Part shown: positions 42,290 through 50,676 of the stretch, piece by piece | Numbering within the stretch: position 1 is the first letter of the stretch | How the letters are laid out: every line of letters starts with the position of its first letter | From: OFTM10 sp964196195 | GTDB lineage: Bacteria; Actinomycetota; Acidimicrobiia; Acidimicrobiales; Aldehydirespiratoraceae | Assembly: GCA_964196195.1 (NCBI GenBank) | Contig: CAXMSE010000029.1 | Span: forward strand, 1-55,975 | Direction of reading: 5' to 3' | DNA: 55,975 nucleotides | The notes under the pieces: generated by a model | Databases searched by the model: none | What the model was told of the DNA's origin: nothing | Seen by the model: only the letters and a program-made list of their open reading frames with translations | Translations under genes and position numbers: made by a program

Positions 42290-42349
42290 TGAGTGACGTG
42301 CTCCATTTGGGTGATGCATTTGCATCACAAAAATGAAGCAGCGGGCGCA

Positions 42350-42378
42350 TTGTCAGCGGAGGAACCCACTGTGACGCT
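42350..42378 (+). promoter_or_regulatory. Candidate promoter of the forward synthase-Ior-Kor operon
   Basis: TTGTCA (42350-42355) lies 17 bases before GACGCT (42373-42378). The -10 is poor, but the spacing and the operator right after it match the bcr promoter layout. Confidence 0.3.
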
Positions 42379-42385
42379 TTGAAGG

Positions 42386-42413
42386 AGCCAACCGACCGGC
42401 CGGACGGTTGGCT
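42386..42413. promoter_or_regulatory. TetR-type operator of the forward synthase-Ior-Kor operon
   Basis: A 28-bp near-perfect palindrome with arms AGCCAACC and GGTTGGCT around GACCGGCCGGAC. The core ACCGACCGGCCGGACGGT (42391-42408) matches the bcr operator at 16 of 18 positions. It ends 23 bases before the ATG at 42437. Confidence 0.72.
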
Positions 42414-42436
42414 TGTCCGGGCCTCGGGGAGGGCAC

Positions 42437-43693
42437 ATGAACGACAAGGATTGCGCAGACAGCAGGGAGAAGGAGTTTCTCTACGACTGGAACCTGGTCG
42501 GTGAGACCGACGTCGATCGACCCAAGCTGGTCGAACTCGACGACGAAACGCTGCGAGACGGTCTTCAGGGGCCATCGGTTCGCCAACCCACCCTGAGCGA
42601 GAAGATCGAGATCCTCCACCGGATGAAGGATCTCGGAATCCACGCCGCCAACATCGGCTATGCCGGAGCCGGGCCCACGGTGCTCGACCACGTGGTGGCC
42701 CTTGCCCAGGAGATCCGCACCGAAGGTCTCGGCATCTCACCCAACTGCGCCGGTCGCTCCCACAAGTCCGACATCCTGCCGATATGTGAGGCCCAGCAAC
42801 GCTCTGGCATAGCCATCGAAGCTGCTCTGTTCCTCGGCTCGAGCCCAATCCGCCAGTTCGTCGAAGGCTGGGACGTCGACTTCCTCATCCGAACCACCCA
42901 CGACGCCGTCACCCTCGCCCGGGGGGAAGGTGTCGAGGTGATGTTCGTCACCGAAGACACCACCCGGGCCCCCGCCGAGGTTCTCGACAAGGTCTACACC
43001 ACCGCGATCGAGGCCGGTGCCCGCCGCATCTGTCTCGCCGACACCGTTGGCCACGCAACCCCGTGGGGCGTCAAGGCTCTGGTGTCGTTCGCATGCAAGG
43101 TCGTGGCCCGCAGTGGAGAGGACGTGAAGATCGACTGGCACGGGCACCGCGACCGCAACCTCGGAGTAATCAACTCCCTCGCCGCCCTCTCCGCCGGGGC
43201 CACCCGCGTACACGCCTGCGGACTCGGCATCGGAGAACGGGTCGGCAACACGCCCATGGACACACTCCTCGTCAACCTGAAGCTGCTGGGTTGGCTCGAC
43301 GTCGACCTGCACAGCCTGCCCGCCTACTGCGAAACAATCTCACGCGCCACCGACACCCCGGTGGCCCACAACACGCCGGGGGTGGGCAAGGACGCATTCG
43401 AGACCGGCACTGGAGTCCACGCCGCCGCGGTGCTCAAGGCCATCCGCACCGGCGACACCTGGCTCGCCAACCGCATCTACAGCGGGGTTCCCGCCGACGA
43501 GCTCGGCCGCGAGCAGGAGATCATGGTGGGTCCAATGAGCGGCAAGGCCAACGCGGTGGCCTGGCTCACCAAGAGGGGCAGACCCACCGATGAGGCCACC
43601 GTCGAGTTGATCCTCGACGCGGCCAAGGCTTCCGACCACATCCTTGCCGACGCCGAGATCTACGGCCTGCTGAGCAGTGGGCCAGCCCAGTGA
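42437..43693 (+). CDS. DRE-TIM metallolyase, 2-isopropylmalate/homocitrate/Re-citrate synthase-like
   Basis: A 418-residue Claisen-condensation enzyme. The family signature ELDDETLRDGLQGPS contains the catalytic Arg-Asp, and the metal-binding HGHRDRNLG (HxHxD) with GLGIGERVGNTPMDTLL follows. It lacks the long C-terminal regulatory domain of LeuA, so it resembles homocitrate or Re-citrate synthases in length. ATG 42437 is preceded by GGGAGGG. First gene of a 12-gene operon that also encodes a LeuCD-type hydratase. Possible reactions are acetyl-CoA plus oxaloacetate, 2-oxoglutarate or pyruvate. A lyase running in reverse cannot be excluded. Confidence 0.8.
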   Translation: MNDKDCADSREKEFLYDWNLVGETDVDRPKLVELDDETLRDGLQGPSVRQPTLSEKIEILHRMKDLGIHAANIGYAGAGPTVLDHVVALAQEIRTEGLGISPNCAGRSHKSDILPICEAQQRSGIAIEAALFLGSSPIRQFVEGWDVDFLIRTTHDAVTLARGEGVEVMFVTEDTTRAPAEVLDKVYTTAIEAGARRICLADTVGHATPWGVKALVSFACKVVARSGEDVKIDWHGHRDRNLGVINSLAALSAGATRVHACGLGIGERVGNTPMDTLLVNLKLLGWLDVDLHSLPAYCETISRATDTPVAHNTPGVGKDAFETGTGVHAAAVLKAIRTGDTWLANRIYSGVPADELGREQEIMVGPMSGKANAVAWLTKRGRPTDEATVELILDAAKASDHILADAEIYGLLSSGPAQ

Positions 43694-45528
43694 CGATCGA
43701 CTCCACGATCGATGCACCTCCCGGCACCGACGCCGGGTCCACCGTCCTGCTGTCGGGAAACGAGGCCGTGGCCCGCGGCGCAGTCGAGGCGGGCGCCCTG
43801 ATGGCAGTGGGCTATCCGGGCACACCCAGCACCGAAATCCTCGAATCGATCAGTGGTCGCGACGACATCGACGTTCGCTGGTCGCCCAACGAAAAGGTGG
43901 CGCTCGACGTGGCCCTGGGGGCATCCATCGGTGGAGTCAGGACCCTCGCCACCATGAAACACGTCGGGCTCAATGTCGCCGCCGACACGTTCATGACCGC
44001 GGCCTACACCGGCGTCGGCGCCGGATTGGTAATCATCACCGCCGACGATCCCGGCATGCACAGCTCCCAGAACGAACAGGACAACCGGGCCTACGCCCGC
44101 ATGGCCGGCGTTCCCCTGCTCGAACCGAGCAACAGCGCCGAAGCCAAGGAGTTCACCCAGCTGGCCTTCGCCATCTCCGAAGAGTTCGACACGCCGGTTC
44201 TGGTACGGACCACCACCCGGGTGTCTCACAATCGCGGACTCGTCGAGTTGGGAACCAGAAACGTCCCGGAATCGGCCGGCTTCAAACGCGACCCGTCCAA
44301 GTACGTGATGATCCCGGGCTACGCGCGGGCCCGTCGCCCGGTGCAGCTCCAGCGATTGCGCGACCTCGCCGACTACGCCGAGGCCAGCGCCCTCACTGTC
44401 GAGTCCGGATCCCGCTCGGAGTTCGGAGTGATCACTTCGGGCATATCGCACCAATACGTACGCGAGGTACTCCCCGATGCCAAGATCCTGAAGCTCGGCA
44501 TCAGCTACCCCCTTCCGCTGGAGCGGATCAAGGAGTTCTCGGAGACCGTCGAGCGCTTGTTCGTGGTCGAAGAGTTGGACCCACTCGTCGAGAACGACAT
44601 CAAGGCATACGGCATCGCGGTGGAGGGTAAGGCCTTCTTCCCCCAGATGGGAGAACTCGATCCCGACGTCGTTCGAAGGGGTTTTGCCTCGGCCGGAGTC
44701 GTTCCCGAACCTCCGCCGGCGAAGCCTTCGCTTCTCACTGTGGCCCGGCCCCCGCTGATGTGCCCTGGGTGTCCCCACACTCCCCCCTACCTCGCTCTCA
44801 AGCGACTGGGCGCGGTGGTCACCGGCGACATCGGCTGTTACACGCTCGCCTCCCTCGAGCCACTAGCGGCCATGGACACCTGCGTCGCGATGGGGAGCAG
44901 CATCGGCATGGCGGTAGGGATGGCCGCGTCGGGCGGTGCAGACGACCCGGTCGTAGCCACCATCGGCGACTCCACCTTCATGCATGGCGGCATCCAGGGG
45001 CTGGCCGATGCCGTCTACTCCGACGCCAACATCACTGTGCTCATCCTCGACAACGGCACCACCGCGATGACCGGAGGCCAGGAACATCCCGGCACAGGGG
45101 TGACCCTCCAAGGCGCCACCGCCAATCCGGTCGACCTGGTCGGTCTCTGTAAAGCCCTGGGGGTCAAGGACGTGAGCGTCGTCGATCCCTACGACCTGGC
45201 CTCCACCTACAACACGATCGAGGCGGCCATGGCCTATGTCGGCCCTTCGGTAGTGATCACAAACCGCCCCTGTGTGGAAGCTCCGACGAAGGTGAGAGAC
45301 AGGCCCTACGAGGTGATCGCCGATAAGTGCACCGCCTGCCAGGCGTGTATGACCGCGGGATGCCCGTCGATCGTGTGGTCCGACGAACTGTTCGAGGGAA
45401 GGCGCAAGGTCGTGATCGATACGATCACCTGCACGGGCTGCACCCTGTGCGCCCAACTCTGTCCACCACTCGCGATCGTTGCGGTCCCGCTCCCCGAGGA
45501 CAATCGTGAGGACAGCACCGATGCCTGA
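43690..45528 (+). CDS. iorA: Indolepyruvate ferredoxin oxidoreductase alpha-type subunit (IorA)
   Basis: A 612-residue thiamine diphosphate enzyme that oxidatively decarboxylates 2-oxoacids to acyl-CoA with ferredoxin reduction. The N-terminal half has the pyrimidine-side domain (GNEAVARGAVEAGALMAVGY). The C-terminal half has the TPP domain starting LMCPGCPHTPPYLALKRLG, with GDIGCYTLASLEPL. Two [4Fe-4S] motifs close the protein: CTACQACMTAGCPSI and CTGCTLCAQLCPP. GTG start overlapping the synthase stop. IorA usually handles aryl pyruvates from aromatic amino acids, so arylacetyl-CoA is a possible product. Confidence 0.9.
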   Translation: MTIDSTIDAPPGTDAGSTVLLSGNEAVARGAVEAGALMAVGYPGTPSTEILESISGRDDIDVRWSPNEKVALDVALGASIGGVRTLATMKHVGLNVAADTFMTAAYTGVGAGLVIITADDPGMHSSQNEQDNRAYARMAGVPLLEPSNSAEAKEFTQLAFAISEEFDTPVLVRTTTRVSHNRGLVELGTRNVPESAGFKRDPSKYVMIPGYARARRPVQLQRLRDLADYAEASALTVESGSRSEFGVITSGISHQYVREVLPDAKILKLGISYPLPLERIKEFSETVERLFVVEELDPLVENDIKAYGIAVEGKAFFPQMGELDPDVVRRGFASAGVVPEPPPAKPSLLTVARPPLMCPGCPHTPPYLALKRLGAVVTGDIGCYTLASLEPLAAMDTCVAMGSSIGMAVGMAASGGADDPVVATIGDSTFMHGGIQGLADAVYSDANITVLILDNGTTAMTGGQEHPGTGVTLQGATANPVDLVGLCKALGVKDVSVVDPYDLASTYNTIEAAMAYVGPSVVITNRPCVEAPTKVRDRPYEVIADKCTACQACMTAGCPSIVWSDELFEGRRKVVIDTITCTGCTLCAQLCPPLAIVAVPLPEDNREDSTDA

Positions 45529-46375
45529 GGAAACGAAAGGCCTCGTGCTGGCAGGGGTCGGAGGTCAAGGCGTGATCCTGGCTGGCATGATCGTCGCCGA
45601 TGCCCTCGTGCGCGCCGGCTACGACATCAAGCAGAGCGAGGTCCACGGGATGGCCCAGCGGGGCGGGTCGGTGTTCAGCCACATCCGTTGGGGACCCGGT
45701 GTCGACAGCCCCCTGGTGCCCCGAGGGAGCGCCGAGGTGCTCGCCGCCTTCGAATGGGCCGAAGCCATTCGGTGGGTCGACTATGTCCGTGAGGGAGGAG
45801 CGGTCGTGGCTGATCTCCGCACCATCGTCCCTCCCGGGGCCTGCGACGACCGGCGCTCATGGTCCACTGCCTATCCCACGATCGATCCCGAACTTTTCCT
45901 CGACCGCCGACTGAAGGCCCGACTGATCGATGCCAGCACCACCGCGGCCGATCTCGGCAACATCAGGGCGGCCAACAGTGTGATTCTCGGCACGGTCGCC
46001 GCCTTCTGCGGCATCGACGATGCCCATTGGGAGGCAGCCATCGAGAGCCTCGTGCCCCGTGGAACCGAGGAGGTCAACCTCGCCGCCTTCCGCGCCGGTC
46101 GAGCGGTGGGCGATGCCCAGGTTCCGGTGCCCGCCCCTGCTCCCGCGGGGTTCCCCGGGCCTCATCTGATCGATGTCAACCACGCCTGGTGCAAGGACTG
46201 TGACATCTGTTCCCGTGCGTGTCCGGAGTACTGCTTGGCAGTCGACAAGTTCGGCAAGCTCGGAATCGTCGATGCCGACGCGTGTACCGGGTGTCGGCTC
46301 TGCGAGCTGCTGTGCCCCGACTTCGCAATTTCCATCCGACCCCCGATGACCGAGGCGGTAACCACCAATGGCTGA
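45521..46375 (+). CDS. IorB-type gamma subunit fused to a 2x[4Fe-4S] ferredoxin domain
   Basis: A 284-residue protein. Residues 1-195 match the gamma/IorB subunit of 2-oxoacid:ferredoxin oxidoreductases (GVGGQGVILAGMIVADALVR, then GMAQRGGSVFSHIRWG). Residues about 225-275 form a bacterial ferredoxin with CKDCDICSRACPEYC and CTGCRLCELLCPDFA. Usual IorB lacks this tail, which resembles the separate delta subunit of KorABCD enzymes. ATG 45521 overlaps the iorA stop. The fused ferredoxin may serve IorA, KorABC or both, and might deliver electrons toward benzoyl-CoA reductase. Confidence 0.88.
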   Translation: MPEETKGLVLAGVGGQGVILAGMIVADALVRAGYDIKQSEVHGMAQRGGSVFSHIRWGPGVDSPLVPRGSAEVLAAFEWAEAIRWVDYVREGGAVVADLRTIVPPGACDDRRSWSTAYPTIDPELFLDRRLKARLIDASTTAADLGNIRAANSVILGTVAAFCGIDDAHWEAAIESLVPRGTEEVNLAAFRAGRAVGDAQVPVPAPAPAGFPGPHLIDVNHAWCKDCDICSRACPEYCLAVDKFGKLGIVDADACTGCRLCELLCPDFAISIRPPMTEAVTTNG

Positions 46376-47510
46376 GCCCGAGCTCGTCCAGGGCAACGAA
46401 GCTTGTGCAAGGGGTGCGATCGCAGCCGGGTGCACGTTCTACGGCGGGTATCCGATCACACCGTCGTCGGGTATCGCCGAACAGATGGTCAGGCTCCTCC
46501 CCGGTGCCGACGGGGTGTTCGTCCAGATGGAGGACGAGATCGCATCGCTTGCCGCCGTCATCGGCGCATCCTTGGCCGGATCCAAGGCCATGACCGCCAC
46601 CAGCGGACCCGGCTTCTCCCTGATGCAGGAACACATCGGATACGCGGTGATGACCGAGGTGCCGTGTGTGATCGTCAATGTGATGAGAGGGGGGCCGAGC
46701 ACCGGAATGCCCACATCGCCCTCACAAGGCGACGTTATGCAGGCCCGCTGGGGCACCCATGGCGACCATTCAGCGATCGTTCTGGCGCCGTCATCGGTCG
46801 GAGAGGTCTACGAACTCACCGTCCGCGCTTTCAACCTCGCGGAGCGGTTCCGCACACCCGTGATAGTGCTGTACGACGAGATCGTCGGCCACACCCGTGA
46901 GAGCGTCGTGTTGCCCGAGGCGCTCGAGATCATCGATCGAGTGCGCGCCGAGGGCGACCCCGAGGAGTTTCGGCCCAAGGCCATCACCGCCAACGGAGTC
47001 CCCCCACTCGCGGCGTTCGGCGACGGCTACCGCTTCCATGTCACCGGCCTGGCCCACGACGAACGTGGCTTTCCCACCGAGGACTCCGAAGTGGCGGGAG
47101 CCCTGATGACGCGACTCGCTACCAAGGTCGACGATCACCACGACGAGATAATCGATGTCGAGACCTTCATGCTCGAAGACGCCGACGTGGCCGTTTTCGC
47201 TTACGGGATCGTGGGCCGATCGGCCCGCGAGGCGGTGGTGGAGGCACGAGCCGCCGGCATCAAGGCCGGGCTCATCCGGCCGCTCACGCTCTGGCCGTTC
47301 CCAACAGCCCAGGTGACCCAAGCCGCGGAACAGGTCGACACGATCATCGTCGCCGAGATGAATCTCGGCCAGATGATCGGGGAGGTCGAACGAGCCGCCA
47401 TGGGAAAGGCCGAGATGGTAGGCCATCTGAGAGCAGACGGTGAGCCGATCACTCCCGACGCCCTCCTCGCCGAAATCGCAGCCGTCGAGAACAAACGGGA
47501 GCGGTCATGA
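46368..47510 (+). CDS. korA: 2-oxoacid:ferredoxin oxidoreductase alpha subunit (KorA)
   Basis: A 380-residue alpha subunit with the pyrimidine-side domain (GNEACARGAIAAGCTFYGGYP; MEDEIASLAAVIGASLAG; SGPGFSLMQEHIGYA) and the transketolase C-terminal domain (VFAYGIVGRSAREAV). SPSQGDVMQARWGTHGDH is typical for 2-oxoglutarate-type enzymes. With KorB and KorC it would convert 2-oxoglutarate, or a related 2-oxoacid, to succinyl-CoA and reduced ferredoxin. In Thauera and Azoarcus such an enzyme is the electron source for benzoyl-CoA reductase (established knowledge), which explains its place here. Confidence 0.9.
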   Translation: MAEPELVQGNEACARGAIAAGCTFYGGYPITPSSGIAEQMVRLLPGADGVFVQMEDEIASLAAVIGASLAGSKAMTATSGPGFSLMQEHIGYAVMTEVPCVIVNVMRGGPSTGMPTSPSQGDVMQARWGTHGDHSAIVLAPSSVGEVYELTVRAFNLAERFRTPVIVLYDEIVGHTRESVVLPEALEIIDRVRAEGDPEEFRPKAITANGVPPLAAFGDGYRFHVTGLAHDERGFPTEDSEVAGALMTRLATKVDDHHDEIIDVETFMLEDADVAVFAYGIVGRSAREAVVEARAAGIKAGLIRPLTLWPFPTAQVTQAAEQVDTIIVAEMNLGQMIGEVERAAMGKAEMVGHLRADGEPITPDALLAEIAAVENKRERS

Positions 47511-48331
47511 CCGATATCAAGAACTACCTACGCGAATGGGCGATGCCCCACGTCCTCTGTCCGGGCTGTGCCCATGGCATCGTGCTCAGATCGTTCCTCG
47601 AGGCAGTAGATCAGCTCCAGCTCGAGCAGGACAATGTTGCGATGGTGGCGGGGATCGGCTGCAGCAGCAGGCTGGCGGGGTACGCCGACTTCTGCACCTT
47701 GCACGGCACCCACGGAAGAGCGCCCGCGTTCGCCACCGGACTCAAGCTGGCCCGCCCAGAACTCGATGTGGTCGTGGTCACCGGCGATGGCGACGGCCTC
47801 GCCATCGGTGGCAACCACCTCATCCATGCCGCCCGTCGCAACATCGACATCACTGTGATGCTGCTCAACAACTCGATCTACGGGATGACCGGAGGACAGG
47901 CTGCTCCCACCACCCCTCAAGGTGCGATTGCCTCGACGACCCCGGCGGGCAACACCGAGGCATCCTTCGATGCCTGTCGGCTTATCCAGGGGGCCGGGGC
48001 GTCCTTCGTCGCTCGGGTACTCGCCGCCACACCCATCGAGATGACCAAGCTCATGGTCGACGCCATCGAGCATCCCGGGTTCTCGTTCATCGAAGTGGTC
48101 AGCGACTGTCCCGAGTACTTCGGGCGTTACAACAAGGCCGGCGGCGGTGCCGAGATGCTCGTGTCTCTCACCACCCGCGATGCAGGCGTCGCCGGGCCTC
48201 TGGCCGAAAAACGGTTCGTCAACCATGTGCCTTCTTCCCAACCTCCACCGGGAATCGACACCGGAGTTCTTCACCGCGAGGTTCGGCCGATCTTCTCGGG
48301 GATCCGGGGAGGCAACGCCGATGAGTCGTAG
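47507..48331 (+). CDS. korB: 2-oxoacid:ferredoxin oxidoreductase beta subunit (KorB)
   Basis: A 274-residue TPP-binding subunit. LCPGCAHGIVLRSFLEAV and GIGCSSRLAGYADF hold cluster and cofactor residues; VVVTGDGDGLAIGGNHLIHA and LLNNSIYGMTGGQAAPTTP form the Mg-TPP motif. It overlaps korA by four bases and korC by eleven. Substrate presumed 2-oxoglutarate. Confidence 0.92.
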   Translation: MTDIKNYLREWAMPHVLCPGCAHGIVLRSFLEAVDQLQLEQDNVAMVAGIGCSSRLAGYADFCTLHGTHGRAPAFATGLKLARPELDVVVVTGDGDGLAIGGNHLIHAARRNIDITVMLLNNSIYGMTGGQAAPTTPQGAIASTTPAGNTEASFDACRLIQGAGASFVARVLAATPIEMTKLMVDAIEHPGFSFIEVVSDCPEYFGRYNKAGGGAEMLVSLTTRDAGVAGPLAEKRFVNHVPSSQPPPGIDTGVLHREVRPIFSGIRGGNADES

Positions 48332-48854
48332 CGAGATCCGCATCGCCGGCGCCGGCGGCCAGGGTGTCGTCACCGCAGGGCGAATCCTCGCCGAGGCGGC
48401 GATCCTCTCAGGAAAGAAGGCCACCCACAGCCAGGTCTATGGGCCCCAGTCGCGGGGTGGGGCCAGCCGGTCGGACGTGGTGATCGACACTTCCGAGATC
48501 GGCTTCCCCCTCGCCTACAACCTCGACCTCCTCATCATGTTGAGTAGCGAGGCCTACCGGAAGTACCAGCCCGAGGCCGGGGGGCACACCCGTCTCATCA
48601 TCGACCTCGACTGCGCTCCGGACTCCACCCCCGAGGGGGCCACGGTGTTTCCCGTTGTCGCAACAGCACATTCCGTCTCCGGCGGGATACTCGCCACCGG
48701 CGTCGTCGCTCTCGGAGTGCTCCAACAGGTCGCCGATTTCATCGACGCTGACGACCTGCGCCAGGCCGTCGCGGCTCGAGTACCCGCAAAGTTCAAGGCC
48801 ATGAACCTCGACGCCCTTGAAGCGGGAATGGGTCTGGTGGGTGCTGCGAAGTGA
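48321..48854 (+). CDS. korC: 2-oxoacid:ferredoxin oxidoreductase gamma subunit (KorC)
   Basis: A 177-residue gamma subunit: RIAGAGGQGVVTAGRILAEA and YGPQSRGGASRSDVVI are the family blocks. The ATG at 48321 lies within the end of korB, and the frame upstream is open without homology. A delta (ferredoxin) gene does not follow; the ferredoxin function may come from the IorB fusion upstream. The stop overlaps the GTG of the second tetR. Confidence 0.9.
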   Translation: MSRSEIRIAGAGGQGVVTAGRILAEAAILSGKKATHSQVYGPQSRGGASRSDVVIDTSEIGFPLAYNLDLLIMLSSEAYRKYQPEAGGHTRLIIDLDCAPDSTPEGATVFPVVATAHSVSGGILATGVVALGVLQQVADFIDADDLRQAVAARVPAKFKAMNLDALEAGMGLVGAAK

Positions 48855-49465
48855 GCGGCGGGCCGACCACCCGGGAGCGAATCCGAACTGAGGCGGCCGC
48901 GCTCTTTCGCCGCAAGGGCTTCAACGGCACCAGCATGGCCGAACTTGCTGTTGAGGTCGGGATCACCAAATCGAGTCTGTACCACCACTTCCACAGCAAG
49001 CAGGCTCTGCTGTCGGAGATCATCGAAGTCACCGTGAACCGGGTCGGTCCACTGGTGCAGGAGGTGGCCGACTCGGATCTGCCGATCGCCGAACGAATGA
49101 GCCGGGCCGTCGCCATCCACGCCGTGGAGGCGATCCACGACCAGGACGCGGTGGCCTGTTTCATCGAGGAAGGCCGCTACCTGGCTCCGGATTTCATGGC
49201 GACACATGTCGTTGCACGAGACAACTACGAGCAGATCTTTCGCACCATGTTCGAGGAGGGCATCGCGTCCGGTGAATTCCTCACCCAGGACGCCGACCTC
49301 GCGATCAAGGCGATCCTCGGGATGTGCAACTCGGTGGTGCGGTGGTATGGGCCGGACGGTTCTCACACCCCCGAGCAGATTGCGTCGGAGTTCGCCCGCT
49401 TCGCAGTCCGCGGTGCCACCGGCGCATCCGAGCCCGCCCGCTTCATCGAGGCAGGCTCGCGATGA
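48851..49465 (+). CDS. TetR-family regulator inside the Kor/CoA-transferase operon
   Basis: A 204-residue regulator with an N-terminal helix-turn-helix (about 8-55: RIRTEAAALFRRKGFNGTSM, VGITKSSLYHHFHSKQALL). The start is GTG in a GTGA overlap and the stop overlaps the CaiB gene, so it is embedded in the operon rather than divergent from it. It could recognise the same palindromes as the TetR at 26348; the two recognition helices (VTKGGLYHHF versus ITKSSLYHHF) are similar. Ligand unknown. Confidence 0.85.
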   Translation: MSGGPTTRERIRTEAAALFRRKGFNGTSMAELAVEVGITKSSLYHHFHSKQALLSEIIEVTVNRVGPLVQEVADSDLPIAERMSRAVAIHAVEAIHDQDAVACFIEEGRYLAPDFMATHVVARDNYEQIFRTMFEEGIASGEFLTQDADLAIKAILGMCNSVVRWYGPDGSHTPEQIASEFARFAVRGATGASEPARFIEAGSR

Positions 49466-50676
49466 AAGGGGCGCTCGCGGGAATCACTGTCCTCGACCTC
49501 TCCCAGGGAGCAGCCGGGCCCACCTGCGCGATGGCACTCGGCGACCTCGGCGCCACCATCATCAAGATCGAACCACCCGGCGGCGAGTGGGGCCGAGGTC
49601 TCGGCCCTCCCTTCGTGGGAGGTGTCGCTGCTGCCTTCCTGGGAATGAACCGCAACAAACGCAGCGTGGTGATCGATCTCAAGAAATCGGGTGGATCCGA
49701 TGTCGTGCACCGGCTCGCGGCCCGGTGCGATGTGGCTTTGGAGAGCTTTCGGCCCGGGGTCGCCGACCGCCTCGGTATTGGGTTCGAGGCCCTTACTGCG
49801 GTGAATCCGCGGCTCATCTATGCCGCCATCTCCGCGTTTGGCCAGAGCGGCCCGTGGCGCGACCGCCCTGGGGTCGATGGTGTGGCCCAGGCCATGGGCG
49901 GGATCATGAGTGTGACGGGCACGGCCGACGGGCCGCCGGTGAAGGTCGGCGTTCCGGCAGCCGACATGGCCGCTGGCGTCTACGCCTCCCAGTCGATCCT
50001 CGCCGCACTCTTCGCCCGCGAAACCTCGGGCCGGGGGCAGCGGGTCGACGTCTCGCTCCTCGACTCCCTCATGGCCTATCAGGTCGTACCCCTGTCGATG
50101 TATCTGTCGAGCGGCCAGTCGCCCCAGAGGTTGGGAAGCGCAGCTCCGTATGCGGCCCCCAATGAGGCCTACCCCACCGCTGACGGCCACGTGATGGTGG
50201 CGGCCTATGCGCCCAAACGATGGCATGCCCTCTGCGGAGTACTCGGTCGACCCGACTTGGCCACCGACCCGCGCTTCGACACCAACGAGAAGAGGGTGGC
50301 GGGCAGGCAGGCCCTCACCGAGGTGTTGGAGCCCCTGTTTCGAACCCGGACCACCGACGAATGGATGCAGGCCCTTCAGGATGCCGACATCTTGTGTGGT
50401 CCCCTGCTCACCTACCCCGAGCTCGTCGCCGAGGACCACGTTGTCGCCTCAGGCACCTTGGTCGAGGTCGACCACCCAGCGGTGGGCACCATTCGCGCTC
50501 CGCGTTTTCCCGGCCGGTTCTCCGAGACGCCATGCGATCTCTCCGGCCCGCCGCCGCCCCTGCCGGGGGAACACTCCGAGTCGGTCCTGAGTGAGTACGG
50601 CTACCAAGACGATGAGATCCGAGATCTGCTCCACAGCGGAATCGTGAGCGGTGCACCGAAAGGAACAGAACAGTGA
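49462..50676 (+). CDS. CaiB/BaiF family III CoA-transferase
   Basis: A 404-residue CoA-transferase. GITVLDLSQGAAGPTCAMALGD, NRNKRSVVIDLKKSGGSD, SAFGQSGPWRDRPGVDGVAQ (the region of the catalytic Asp) and ETSGRGQRVDVSLLDSLMAY are family blocks. Members move CoA from donors such as succinyl-CoA to another acid, for instance benzylsuccinate in anaerobic toluene degradation. Here it could use succinyl-CoA made by KorABC. The acceptor acid is not evident. Confidence 0.87.
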   Translation: MKGALAGITVLDLSQGAAGPTCAMALGDLGATIIKIEPPGGEWGRGLGPPFVGGVAAAFLGMNRNKRSVVIDLKKSGGSDVVHRLAARCDVALESFRPGVADRLGIGFEALTAVNPRLIYAAISAFGQSGPWRDRPGVDGVAQAMGGIMSVTGTADGPPVKVGVPAADMAAGVYASQSILAALFARETSGRGQRVDVSLLDSLMAYQVVPLSMYLSSGQSPQRLGSAAPYAAPNEAYPTADGHVMVAAYAPKRWHALCGVLGRPDLATDPRFDTNEKRVAGRQALTEVLEPLFRTRTTDEWMQALQDADILCGPLLTYPELVAEDHVVASGTLVEVDHPAVGTIRAPRFPGRFSETPCDLSGPPPPLPGEHSESVLSEYGYQDDEIRDLLHSGIVSGAPKGTEQ

